Origin: JAJFUG01 sp964473155
GTDB taxonomy: Bacteria; Gemmatimonadota; Glassbacteria; GWA2-58-10
NCBI GenBank assembly: GCA_964473155.1
Contig: CAYYNT010000022.1
Coordinates: forward strand, 1 to 58,813
Length of the DNA stretch: 58,813 nt
Reading direction: 5' to 3'
A model generated the notes under the pieces. That model saw only the letters and a list, made by a program, of their open reading frames with translations. It searched no databases and was not told the origin of the DNA. The translations under genes were made by a program, and so were the position numbers. Position 1 is the stretch's first letter. Each line of letters starts with the position of its first letter. Positions 28,791-36,969 of this stretch are shown here, piece by piece.

Positions 28791-29957
28791 TTAATTTTGT
28801 GGTTTCCAGACATATTTCCCAAGAGTATTTATCCAGCCGAGTCTGTCAAAAATTTGTACGGCGGCCAAGGATCGTGAAAAGGGTCCTGCGTATGGAAACT
28901 GAGGCTCTATTATGAGCGTCCCTGTTTTGTCAATGTAACCCCATTTCCCATCAACTTGTACGTTGGCGAGTCCCTGGGAGAATATATTGGCGTCCTCAAA
29001 TCGTGGTTCAATAACGATTCGAGCATTCTTATCTATAAAACCAAATACTCCGTCCAGTTGTATTGCCGCAAGTCCTTCGTGAAAATGCCATGCATTTTCA
29101 AAAGATGGTTTTATCGTATAATTTCCGCTTTTGTTGATAAACCCCCAAGCGCCATCGTCGTAAACCGGCGCCAAACCTTCCGAAAACTCACGTGCAAACT
29201 GGAACCTCGGACTAATCTTCATGTCACCGCATTTATCAATGTAGCCCCAAGAGGAGTATATTTCCACTGGGGCCAGATTTTCAGAGAAATCTCCAGCCAT
29301 GTCAAATTGTGCTTCGATGGCGATGACCGGATTCATAGTAGTATATGTTTTATCGATAAAGCCCCAACAGTCTCTCATTTTAACTCGAGCAAAACCTTCG
29401 GAAAACGGAAAAGAGAAATAATTTTCAGGCAAAATAATTTGAACTCCTCTGTCTGTTATATAACCGCATAATATTGAACTCTTAGAAGGCATTATAACCA
29501 GAGCAAATCCTTCTGTTTGAATATAAGCCTCGTGAAAGAAAGGCTGCACTCTGATAATACCTTTCCCATCGATATAACCCCAGATACCGTTGTGAATTAT
29601 GGGGAGACAGCCGTTGGAGATGATGGTCGATAGAGACCAATAAGGCTTATTACTGGTAGCAGTATCATTAACTGTGACCAGTGGTTCCGTTTGCCAGAAA
29701 AGGGAGCCGCCTTCCATTTCCAGAAAGGGAGCCACTGGTTGATCCAAGCCCAGTTCTTGAGTCGTTCCCCTGCTGGTAATATAGAAAAAATGCAGATCCT
29801 CTGGATTTGGTGTAAAGCCACGCAAGCTGGTCAGAGTAACTCGATATTTTTCTATAAGCTTGGCAGCCAGTTCTAAAAGGTTTAGATGCTCAACCTGGTG
29901 AGCCGGCCAAGTGTCGCGAGCACCAATTTTCTGGCAAATGGTTATCAGATTTTTCAC
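28791..29957 (-). CDS. WG-repeat protein with shared N-terminal domain
   Basis: 388 residues. Residues 1-95 share IGARDTW, a LAAKLIEKY helix and GGSLFW with the next gene upstream and with the E2-like protein. From about residue 115 there are seven WG repeats (GYIDK.G.....P.F....F.EGLA.V....W). WG repeats are beta-rich units of unknown ligand; a binding or recognition role is likely. The GTG start at 29957 is supported by AGGTGA six bases upstream and lies 6 bases after the previous stop, so it is the last gene of the five-gene operon. No signal peptide. Shared N-terminal domain suggests it is a target or adaptor of the E1/E2/JAB proteins; this is inference. Confidence 0.82.
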   Translation of the reverse strand: MKNLITICQKIGARDTWPAHQVEHLNLLELAAKLIEKYRVTLTSLRGFTPNPEDLHFFYITSRGTTQELGLDQPVAPFLEMEGGSLFWQTEPLVTVNDTATSNKPYWSLSTIISNGCLPIIHNGIWGYIDGKGIIRVQPFFHEAYIQTEGFALVIMPSKSSILCGYITDRGVQIILPENYFSFPFSEGFARVKMRDCWGFIDKTYTTMNPVIAIEAQFDMAGDFSENLAPVEIYSSWGYIDKCGDMKISPRFQFAREFSEGLAPVYDDGAWGFINKSGNYTIKPSFENAWHFHEGLAAIQLDGVFGFIDKNARIVIEPRFEDANIFSQGLANVQVDGKWGYIDKTGTLIIEPQFPYAGPFSRSLAAVQIFDRLGWINTLGKYVWKPQN

Positions 29958-29963
29958 TTGAAT

Positions 29964-30452
29964 TCACCTGGAATTACGTTCCATCTCCTGTAATTTGCTC
30001 ATAATCCGATTCTTATCCCAGCCTTCTTCGAGAACATAAGCTAAAGTATAGGCTACTTGAAAATCTCCATGTTCTGCGCATATCATTATGAATTTTTCAA
30101 CTGTCGAGTCATATTGAAAAGGTCCAATTTTATCTATATTGCCTTTCTCCGATAATAATGATGGACGATAAAAAACCGATTCTTTAGTTACAGACCAAAA
30201 CACGCTTCCTTGACATTGTTCAAGGGGTTGCAGAGCATTACGCTCATAATCTATGGCTTGAGTCTTTCCATTTTCATCGATGTAGTAAAAATAAACCGTG
30301 TCGGGTTCAGATGGATATTCTTCAGAAAGCCTCTTTCCATATTTGTTCAAAAGGTACTCCGCAATATCGGCAAATGTGCTTGAGCCTATCTCTGATTCGG
30401 GCCAGACATCTCTCGCACCTATTTTAGAATTAATTGTGACCAAATTTCGCAT
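29964..30452 (-). CDS. Small protein with the operon's shared N-terminal domain
   Basis: 162 residues. Residues 1-95 (NLVTINSKIGARDVWPE, ADIAEYLLNKYG, VYFYYIDENGKTQ, GSVFWS) are homologous by eye to the starts of the WG-repeat protein and the E2-like protein. The remaining 60 residues are helical (DSTVEKFIMICAEHGD, MSKLQEMERNSR) with no motif that I know. Strand-strand-helix-strand-strand order could be a beta-grasp (ubiquitin-like) fold, which would make it a candidate modifier, but no terminal di-glycine is present (ends NSR). ATG at 30452 is 20 bases after the E1-like gene. Confidence 0.7.
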   Translation of the reverse strand: MRNLVTINSKIGARDVWPESEIGSSTFADIAEYLLNKYGKRLSEEYPSEPDTVYFYYIDENGKTQAIDYERNALQPLEQCQGSVFWSVTKESVFYRPSLLSEKGNIDKIGPFQYDSTVEKFIMICAEHGDFQVAYTLAYVLEEGWDKNRIMSKLQEMERNSR

Positions 30453-30472
30453 AACAACTCTCTATTTAATCC

Positions 30473-31603
30473 TCAGGAATTCTTCTCAAATTTAGGAAAC
30501 ATCCAGTTGAAAACCCATCCTGAGATTTCTCTTGTAGTCATCTCGGATGATAATGTTGAATTGGCTCCGCAAACGCTGCAATCTGGAGTCCCTGCCTGCT
30601 TTGTTTGTCTTATCGTCAGAGTTTGGGAATCTATCGTCCAGGAGTTACAATCGGTTTGTTGATCTTGAAGTTTTTCGATAATTTGCCTGCTTGCGACAGC
30701 GCTTATCGTTTTCTGCACATCGAGTTTTGCTAGGGTGCATGCTCCACCGTCCAGGAATTCTCCCAGCCGTTTCCCGCAGCAATAGCAGTGGTTCTCCCCA
30801 GGTTCAAAAAGGACTGATTCTGCCGTCCACGGGTCCAGGGCCGCGCTCAAGAAAGGCTTCTGCAAGTAGCGGGCGATTATTTGGAGTACTCCCCGGGCGG
30901 AGAAAATATCGAAAGCCCCGACAATAAGATCGCTTTCTTTTCCAACCGTTACCAGCTGTTTTATTTGTTGATGAAACCATTCCAATGAGGGCGTTGATGT
31001 CAGACAAGGCACCTCAAAAGCAAGAGGGGTGACCTCGATGCCACTCATTTTTTTCAATTCCTCGGCTGCTGCATCGACTTTCTTGGAATAAACATCTTCC
31101 CTTTTGAAAAGCGGCTGCCTGTAGATGTTCGACCAGTCAACAGAACCATTATCGACCAGCACCAATCGGCCTAGACCCAGGACCACCAGGTTATAGGCTA
31201 TCTCACTTCCCAGTACCCCGATACCGCCTATCATTACTGTCTTGCCCTGCAATAAAGCAACGTCATATCCGATACGTGAAAACCTATCAGTTCTATATTT
31301 AAATACTAGGCGGGGTTCGATGGACGAGTGTCGGAAATATATTGGGAGATCCGGGTGGCGCAAAGAATCAATAACCTCCCGGATTGTTATGTCATCCGGC
31401 AGATATACGCAGTCCCCTTCCACTATGGTTTTCTTCGAATATTTTTCCGTGACTTCTCTTTTAAAATAGGTGTAGAAAATAATACCGTCTGCGGTGGATA
31501 AGGATTGACTCAGCATCTCTGCCAGCATGGCGATCCTGTCTTCCAGGGTCAATTCGAATACGAATGTTTCCCCAGTGTCTGGATTCTGAAGTTTTATCCT
31601 CAT
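30473..31603 (-). CDS. E1/ThiF/MoeB-family adenylyltransferase
   Basis: 376 residues. GGIGVLGSE (residues 126-134) is the nucleotide-binding loop; LVDNGSVDWSNIYRQPLF (149-166) is the E1 signature with the Arg used in adenylation. A CYCC motif later in the chain and a CSVC near residue 350 are the two halves of the E1 zinc site; GGACT in between supplies a possible catalytic Cys. Residues 1-95 form a separate domain starting MRIKLQNPDTGET. E1 proteins adenylate the C-terminus of ubiquitin-like proteins and pass them to an E2. Its start overlaps the JAB gene by 4 bases, and E2-like and JAB genes precede it. Confidence 0.88.
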   Translation of the reverse strand: MRIKLQNPDTGETFVFELTLEDRIAMLAEMLSQSLSTADGIIFYTYFKREVTEKYSKKTIVEGDCVYLPDDITIREVIDSLRHPDLPIYFRHSSIEPRLVFKYRTDRFSRIGYDVALLQGKTVMIGGIGVLGSEIAYNLVVLGLGRLVLVDNGSVDWSNIYRQPLFKREDVYSKKVDAAAEELKKMSGIEVTPLAFEVPCLTSTPSLEWFHQQIKQLVTVGKESDLIVGAFDIFSARGVLQIIARYLQKPFLSAALDPWTAESVLFEPGENHCYCCGKRLGEFLDGGACTLAKLDVQKTISAVASRQIIEKLQDQQTDCNSWTIDSQTLTIRQTKQAGTPDCSVCGANSTLSSEMTTREISGWVFNWMFPKFEKNS

Positions 31604-32541
31604 TGTACCACTGCTTTTACAGGGTAGAAATCAACGAGTAGGGGCTTTGCTCTGAGATCGTTTTCTCGTGTTATTACCCAACTGGTATACTTGCAGCGTT
31701 CAATAGTTGGTTTGGATACTCTGATGTAATAAAACTTATTCTGTTTTGTTTTCTGGTAAAAATTCTCAAAAAAAATGGTTTCAAAAGGCATGGGCACCGA
31801 GGGATAGGGGTACAGTTTCCAGAAGCAGGGAATGTTGTTCTGATCATAATTCCCCTCAGTCCTGACTGCCGACTCGTATGAAAGGGTCTTTCCGGATGGG
31901 ATATCTATCAGAAGACCTGTTGGCTCCCCATCGTTTATGAGCGCATTGATTTGAGAGCAGAGTTTTTTCCTGTCGAGACTGAGTAGTCTTAAAGGTGCCT
32001 TCAGCCGGCGATAGGTAGCACTGCTGCACATTGAATAAGCCATTAAACCCAGGCCATCACCGGCGAATATCACATGGACCTGTGGGGCAGTCGATAGCGG
32101 AACATCCGTCGTTATTAGAATTCGCTCCAAAAACAGGTATTCCCTGTCTGTTGGGGAAAACTGGCAACCGTAGCCGGGAGGGTGCACATGCCATGTTCCT
32201 ACACGGAAATGCTTCACGCCATTTTTTTCTGACTCGATCTTCGCGATTATTTCTGCCCTGTCGAGTACTTCAAGGCTCAATCTTATGTAGGAGGCGGATT
32301 CGGTGGCATTATCATCTATAACAAAATGTGTCGCAATAACGGTTTCCCCATCGAAAGTTCCAACTATTATTCCCCCCATCTCGACAAAACAGCCTTTATT
32401 AACAAGTTTCGACTGCCATTCTCTCACACAATTCAGCAATACACCTTTTTCAATTTTGACTAATAGCCCACTGAAAAACGTCATAATATCAAGCTCGCAG
32501 TTGGTTTTTGGAAACTTGATGCGAGGCTTCAGAAAAAGCAT
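31600..32541 (-). CDS. JAB/JAMM-family metalloprotease (deubiquitinase-like)
   Basis: 313 residues. The JAMM motif is complete: Glu54 in VEMGGIIVG, His118 and His120 in TWHVHP, then Ser129 and Asp132 with the canonical HxHPx7SxxD spacing. Such enzymes cut ubiquitin-like proteins from targets or trim precursor tails. The C-terminal 120 residues are unassigned. It follows the E2-like gene by 15 bases and overlaps the E1-like gene by 4. In E1-E2-JAB operons this protease matures or removes the modifier. Confidence 0.9.
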   Translation of the reverse strand: MLFLKPRIKFPKTNCELDIMTFFSGLLVKIEKGVLLNCVREWQSKLVNKGCFVEMGGIIVGTFDGETVIATHFVIDDNATESASYIRLSLEVLDRAEIIAKIESEKNGVKHFRVGTWHVHPPGYGCQFSPTDREYLFLERILITTDVPLSTAPQVHVIFAGDGLGLMAYSMCSSATYRRLKAPLRLLSLDRKKLCSQINALINDGEPTGLLIDIPSGKTLSYESAVRTEGNYDQNNIPCFWKLYPYPSVPMPFETIFFENFYQKTKQNKFYYIRVSKPTIERCKYTSWVITRENDLRAKPLLVDFYPVKAVVQ

Positions 32542-32556
32542 TCTCAGATTGCGATT

Positions 32557-33249
32557 CTACACCCCAAACTGATACTTGTACAGCAATTCCTGTACGAGCA
32601 AGTGAAGTGGATTGAGTCCTCTGGCAGCTTTTTTGACCATATCTTCCCAGGGAGAGCCGGAGTTTCCCTTGTAATATGAAAAATGCAGGTATCCGCTACT
32701 CCAGCAGGGATCATTGGTAAATGTCGGCTCACAATACACTTTCGGTGGATTCCGGGGGTATCCGCCAGTGGGAGTGATTGTAATGGTTCTTATAATACCG
32801 GATTTGTCAGGGCCTGTAGCTGTGATCCCTTCTTCCGGGCTCCCGATGCAAATACATCTCCAGTTCGAGTATTCTGGTTTGTTTAAAAGATCCAGGGCGT
32901 GCCGGCTGAATTCTCGCTCGGATGATGAATCCCCACCGAGAGGAACATGATCCCAGTAAATCTCTCTAACTTCAAATTCTTCAATTAGAACTTCTATTTC
33001 CAGCGATATTTCTATTATCCTGTTGTAGCCCCTGGCATCTGTCCAGGTAAACTTGATCGGCATGCGCTCAGGGTTGTTTTCAAAGTCTCCGATTCGATGC
33101 TCAGCATAATCCAACAGATTGATTCCATGTTTATTCCACAATTTTCTGGCGAGATCACAAAAGTTTTTGTTTTGGAGATCGTCCAGGGAAATAGTGTCGC
33201 GAGTGCCCAACCGATTATTAATCAAGATAATATATTGTTTGTTATTCAT
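32557..33249 (-). CDS. E2-like (UBC-fold) protein lacking the catalytic Cys
   Basis: 230 residues. ATG at 33249 is preceded by GAGGG at 8 bases; the longer frame from 33264 would add only five residues. Residues 1-100 are the shared N-terminal domain (NNRLGTRDTISL, DLARKLWNKHG, REIYWDH). Residues 110-230 read as a UBC fold: GGYPRNPPKVYCEPTF (162-177), then NDPCWSSGYLHF where eukaryotic E2 proteins read HPN....G.[IV]C, then a tryptophan (W201) and a C-terminal helix. His189 occupies the Cys position; Cys182 is nearby. It is the first gene of the operon, immediately followed by JAB and E1. UBC-fold identification is by motif order, not by search. Confidence 0.68.
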   Translation of the reverse strand: MNNKQYIILINNRLGTRDTISLDDLQNKNFCDLARKLWNKHGINLLDYAEHRIGDFENNPERMPIKFTWTDARGYNRIIEISLEIEVLIEEFEVREIYWDHVPLGGDSSSEREFSRHALDLLNKPEYSNWRCICIGSPEEGITATGPDKSGIIRTITITPTGGYPRNPPKVYCEPTFTNDPCWSSGYLHFSYYKGNSGSPWEDMVKKAARGLNPLHLLVQELLYKYQFGV

Positions 33250-33300
33250 TCTTTTCCCTCGCATATGAAGAGAAAAAGGCCGTAAATTTCTTCTGCGGGC

Positions 33301-33393
33301 TAAATTCTCAATTCATTTGGCAGAAAATAAATCCAAAAATAAGATCGCTGTCTTTTACCTGCAAATAGATTCTCAATTGAGGGAATAAATCCA
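33301..33393. repeat. Short direct repeats in the divergent intergenic region
   Basis: TAAATTCTCAATT (33301-33313) and TAGATTCTCAATT (33366-33378) share 12 of 13 bases, and each is followed by AATAAATCCA (33326-33335 and 33384-33393). They lie in the roughly 300-base region between the minus-strand E2/JAB/E1 operon and the plus-strand HerA pair. They could be binding sites for a regulator of either unit. No gene longer than about 40 codons is supported in 33,250-33,550. Confidence 0.35.
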
Positions 33394-33550
33394 TCAGACT
33401 CTTTACGGTGACTCTTGTTGCCTTCCTCTTGTCGTTGGAGGTCTTTAATCTTCTAACCAACCGATTTGACCACTCGACAGTAGAAAAATCGGAATCTTTA
33501 TATATGAGCTTTCATATCCAGGATATGCAGCTACTGCCTGGTGACGGCTC

Positions 33551-34120
33551 ATGCACGATCCCTATTATCCGCAATACATGTACTATCAGAAGAAGACATT
33601 AGCTAAAGCTACGTATAAGGCCCCTCAACGAAGCCACGCATATTCCGGCCAAGCCTGGAATGAAAACCAGGTATTCCCCAATAAGCCTTACCTGCCAGTA
33701 GCCTCAGAATCGCTGGAAGCCCTGATTCAGAATAAAGGGACAAACGGGCTGGATGTCACGGATCTGATCATGCAGAACAAGCTCAAGATACTTGGCTCTG
33801 GAGCGGCGCTTTTGCGTTCCCAAATCGATGAGCGTTCGAGGATCATGGAAGCTAATCTTGCCACGATTGAGGGCAACATTATGAAATGCGAAACCTACTT
33901 GCTGAATCTTGAGATCTGGCCGGTCTTCGCCAATCCAATGGTGGAGGCCAAAAGAGCAAATCTTTACCACGAACTTTCGAACCTTGATTCACAGAAGCTA
34001 CAGGAGACGGTCAAGTGCTGGGGTGACCAGGTGCGGCTTTACTCTGAACTGCTCAAAATCCTGGGCGAATACCAGACCGCGGCCAGGCGTTTTCAACTGC
34101 TGGACGGTGATAGCCTTTGA
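33551..34120 (+). CDS. Partner protein of the HerA-type ATPase, helical
   Basis: 189 residues. Tyr-rich N-terminus (MHDPYYPQYMYYQKK), Pro/Asn-rich middle, then a long predicted helical or coiled-coil region from about residue 70 onward (SQIDERSRIMEANLATIEGNIM; VRLYSELLKILGEYQTAARRF). No family that I recognise. Its stop overlaps the ATPase start by one base (TGATG), so the two are translated together; a subunit or regulator of the ATPase is likely. The start has GGTGA six bases upstream. Confidence 0.7.
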   Translation: MHDPYYPQYMYYQKKTLAKATYKAPQRSHAYSGQAWNENQVFPNKPYLPVASESLEALIQNKGTNGLDVTDLIMQNKLKILGSGAALLRSQIDERSRIMEANLATIEGNIMKCETYLLNLEIWPVFANPMVEAKRANLYHELSNLDSQKLQETVKCWGDQVRLYSELLKILGEYQTAARRFQLLDGDSL

Positions 34121-36153
34121 TGCCGGAAGAGATATGCAAGAAGCTGAAACCGATCCTTGGCCGGAAGATAGACCGGCTGTGGCTGGCCTACCTGTCCGAG
34201 GATATGATCGGGAAAAGGGAGATCGAACAGATCCTTCAGATACTGTATGCGCAAAAATTCCCCAACAGCTTCGAAGTCGATACAGAGAGCACCCTGTCAC
34301 CGCCGCCGGCGGATCGCGCCCGTGGCGAGTACCCAATCGGCCAAGTGACTTACGCCGACCAGCCTCTTTTTCCTTTCGGCCTGCGGGAGGACGACTGGAT
34401 CAAGCATGTGCTCATAGTCGGTGCCTCGGGTTCCGGAAAAACCAATCTTTGCTTCCAGCTCCTGAAAAATTTCCTGCACAAAGGAAAACCATTTCTGGTC
34501 CTGGACTGGAAGAGAAATTACCGGGATATAGCACAGCAGGAGTACGGGCAGAATGTACGAATATTCACGGTGGGCAGGGACATCGCTCCGCTGCGATTCA
34601 ATCCGCTGATACCACCGCCCGGAACGCCGGCCAGGGTGTGGCTCAAAAAGCTGATTGAGATCATCGCGCACGCGACCTTTGTCGGCGAAGGTGTCATGTA
34701 CTTGCTCCAGAAGGGCCTGGATGAGACCTACCGCCGGTTTGGCTTGTATGGCGACAAGCCCATAGTGCGCTATCCGACTTTGAAAGACCTGCTCGAAACA
34801 ATCGAGGGAGTGGAAGCAAAAGGGAGGGAAGCGGGATGGATGAGCAGCACCCTGAGGGCCTTGGGAGCTTTAACCTTCGGAGAGACCGGTAAGATATTCT
34901 GCACTCAACAGCAATCCGATTTGGACCGAATGCTGAAAGAAAACGTGATACTCGAGCTGGATGCCCTGACCAACACAGACAAGACCTTCATCGTGGAAAG
35001 CCTGCTACTCTGGATCCACCATTACCGGCTCGCTTCACCCGATGGAGTCAGAGAGAAATTCGACCATTCCATCATCCTGGAGGAAGCCCACCACGTGATC
35101 GGCAAGGAAAAAAGCGATCTCGTGGGCGGCGAGGCTATCACCGATGTCATCATTAGGGAGATCAGGGAACTTGGCGAGTCGGTAATAATCATCGACCAGT
35201 GCCCAAGCCTCCTGTCCTTGCCGGCCAGGGCCAACACCTGGTGCACGGTGGTGCTCAACCTCAAGGACGCCGTGGATGTGAACACCGCGGCCAAGGCGAT
35301 GCTACTCGAGTCGGAGGATAAGAAGATACTCGGCCGGCTCGAAGTGGGGGAGGCAGTGGTCAAACTCCAGGGCCGCTGGCAGAGACCGTTCAGCATAACC
35401 ATCCCGCACGTTCCGATTCCCAAAGGCTCGGTAACGGACGAGATGGTCCGGAATATGATGGGGCCTTATTCCACTTATACCGCCGAGGAGGCAGTAGAAC
35501 TCATTCCCCAAACAGATATTCCGCAAATCGAGACCCCACGAAAAATAGAAGCCGGAATAACTCCGCAGGAGAGAAAATTACTGGAAGATATCCGGGACCA
35601 TCCACACGCCGGAGTGGTCGAACGGTACAAACGCCTAAGCTGGAGCCGGCGGCGGGGAAACGAACAGAAAAGACTATTACTGGAGAAGGGACTCGTGGCC
35701 ACAGAAGAGATACCGACCAAGAGCGGAAGGGTCGTAATCCTCAAGCTCTCGGAAGAAGGCGGAACGGTAATCGGCAAACCGGCCAGCAAACCAGAAGAAC
35801 AAAAACGTCACGGCGGCACAGCACATGAATACTGGAAAAACAAATACGCCGAGATTTACAGAAGAAAAGGCTTTACGGTATCCATCGAGGAGCCGATAGG
35901 CGGAGGCAAAACAGTCGATCTGGTAGCCCGGAACGAAAAAAAGAAAATAGCCCTCGAAATCGAAACCGGCAGATCAGACACTCTCGCGAACATAGAAAAA
36001 TGCCTCGATGCAGACTTCGACCAAGTAATAATCGTAGCGACCTCAGAAAAGGCCGAAACCGGGATCAAACAACTACTGCAACAACTCCCTTCCCAGGCAA
36101 ACACCAAACTGCGGATCGAATGCGCCCGGAGAGGAGAATGCAACTTCAACTAA
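34120..36153 (+). CDS. HerA/VirB4-type ATPase with C-terminal nuclease-like domain
   Basis: 677 residues from the ATG at 34120; a TTG three bases upstream is less likely. Walker A GASGSGKT lies near residue 98, LEEAHHVIG near 318 is the Walker B region, and IIIDQCPSLL near 359 fits the conserved Gln-bearing sensor strand of HerA/FtsK ATPases. C-terminal residues 590-620 (KTVDLVARNEKKKIALEIETG) look like a RecB/REase core with D and E-x-E, a degenerate PD-(D/E)XK. The family acts in DNA translocation, conjugation and defence. In this backbone of small plasmid-type genes a transfer or mobile-element role is as likely as defence. Confidence 0.8.
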   Translation: MPEEICKKLKPILGRKIDRLWLAYLSEDMIGKREIEQILQILYAQKFPNSFEVDTESTLSPPPADRARGEYPIGQVTYADQPLFPFGLREDDWIKHVLIVGASGSGKTNLCFQLLKNFLHKGKPFLVLDWKRNYRDIAQQEYGQNVRIFTVGRDIAPLRFNPLIPPPGTPARVWLKKLIEIIAHATFVGEGVMYLLQKGLDETYRRFGLYGDKPIVRYPTLKDLLETIEGVEAKGREAGWMSSTLRALGALTFGETGKIFCTQQQSDLDRMLKENVILELDALTNTDKTFIVESLLLWIHHYRLASPDGVREKFDHSIILEEAHHVIGKEKSDLVGGEAITDVIIREIRELGESVIIIDQCPSLLSLPARANTWCTVVLNLKDAVDVNTAAKAMLLESEDKKILGRLEVGEAVVKLQGRWQRPFSITIPHVPIPKGSVTDEMVRNMMGPYSTYTAEEAVELIPQTDIPQIETPRKIEAGITPQERKLLEDIRDHPHAGVVERYKRLSWSRRRGNEQKRLLLEKGLVATEEIPTKSGRVVILKLSEEGGTVIGKPASKPEEQKRHGGTAHEYWKNKYAEIYRRKGFTVSIEEPIGGGKTVDLVARNEKKKIALEIETGRSDTLANIEKCLDADFDQVIIVATSEKAETGIKQLLQQLPSQANTKLRIECARRGECNFN

Positions 36154-36156
36154 ACT

Positions 36157-36333
36157 CTATGTTTTCCCACGAAACAGCTTGCGAATATATCCCTGAAAAG
36201 CATCAACAAGCCGTTGGGCCATGCTCAGATTCTGTTCCCGGCCACAGTTCGGACAAACGATAGTAGCAGGCCGTATGGGCTGGCAACAGTAATAACACTC
36301 CGAGGTCTTTCCACTCGCACGACCACTTTTCAC
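36157..36333 (-). CDS. Zinc-ribbon small protein
   Basis: 58 residues with two Cys pairs, CYYC and CPNC, spaced as in a zinc ribbon, then a basic helix (AQRLVDAFQGYIRKLFRGKT). I chose the GTG at 36333 because GGAGG lies eight bases upstream; a TTG at 36348 precedes that site. Converges with the HerA-type gene, ending 3 bases from its stop. The 192 bases from 36,334 to 36,525 hold no gene I can support. Confidence 0.6.
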   Translation of the reverse strand: MKSGRASGKTSECYYCCQPIRPATIVCPNCGREQNLSMAQRLVDAFQGYIRKLFRGKT

Positions 36334-36525
36334 AGATAAAACCTCCAAGTCGAGACTGCCTTTAAAACAAATATTTAAAACTGATTCCGAAGAAAATACA
36401 ATCCTTTCCTATGCAGCAGACCATTCCCAAAGGAATTCCCCAAAAGCAAAACGGACAGGCGCGACCATAACTTCAATAAAAAGAAAGGAGAAACGGCCTT
36501 TCGGCCGCGATAAACTCTCAGTCCA

Positions 36526-36681
36526 TCAATATCTCCCCTCCTCAATATCTTTCCAGAATCTTCTGAGTTCGGCAAGCGCCTGCTCGAATTCTTCCAGGGT
36601 TTTCCCGCCCGCTCGGAATTCCTCAACCAGTTCTGCTTCTTCCAACTCGTATGTCGTGTCTGGCCTTCCGCACATTTTCAT
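36526..36681 (-). CDS. Small acidic protein, 51 residues
   Basis: MKMCGRPDTTYELEEAEL, then EEFRAGGKTLEEFEQALAELRRFWKDIEEGRY, ending TGA at 36526. Very Glu-rich with a likely helical body. Its ATG overlaps the stop of the upstream 96-residue gene (ATGA), so coupling is probable. No function known. It supports a compact operon of small mobile-element genes. Confidence 0.6.
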   Translation of the reverse strand: MKMCGRPDTTYELEEAELVEEFRAGGKTLEEFEQALAELRRFWKDIEEGRY

Positions 36682-36968
36682 CCCTCGTAGATGTCGTCTT
36701 CTGAGGGGCGGCTGCTTTCGACCGTGTCCTCTTCTTTCATTGCCAGGTATTCGTAGGCTTTCTGCATCACTACGATAGCCGTGGGAAGTTCGGTTTTGGA
36801 GAAGCCGTTCGTGCTTTTCCAGTTCCCGTCCCGGTCTTTGTATCTTCGGTCCAGCACTATTCGGTGTGCGGGCTGGTTTTTCCCGTAACCGTTCTGCTGG
36901 GCGTTGGCGAAGATCGAGGCGCGTATGGCGCCTGCCTTGAAACTTTTTATTGGTTTGTTGTTTTCCAT
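36678..36968 (-). CDS. Conserved mobile-element small protein, 96 residues
   Basis: Residues 7-80 have the pattern FKAGAIRASIFAN, VLDRRYKDRDGNWKST, then LPTAIVVMQKAYEYLAMK. I have the impression of similar proteins in plasmids and integrative elements, but no function is known to me. It lies 1 base after the 143-residue gene and overlaps the 51-residue gene by 4 bases. The beta-hairpin character (DRDGNWKSTNGFSKTELP) might be a single-strand or nucleic-acid-binding fold; that is speculation. Confidence 0.7.
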   Translation of the reverse strand: MENNKPIKSFKAGAIRASIFANAQQNGYGKNQPAHRIVLDRRYKDRDGNWKSTNGFSKTELPTAIVVMQKAYEYLAMKEEDTVESSRPSEDDIYEG

Positions 36969-36969
36969 T

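Noticed and set aside
25744..33505. TTTATATATGAG words near 25,745 and 33,495 as archaeal TATA boxes
   Set aside because: Clear sigma70 promoters, a lipobox and tRNA ends with encoded CCA argue for bacteria; two AT-rich words are not enough.
33408..33602. 64-residue plus-strand frame upstream of the HerA partner gene
   Set aside because: It overlaps the partner gene in another frame and lacks a recognisable ribosome site.
36375..36626. 83-residue minus-strand frame
   Set aside because: It overlaps the better supported 51-residue gene in another frame, has no ribosome site and an odd composition.
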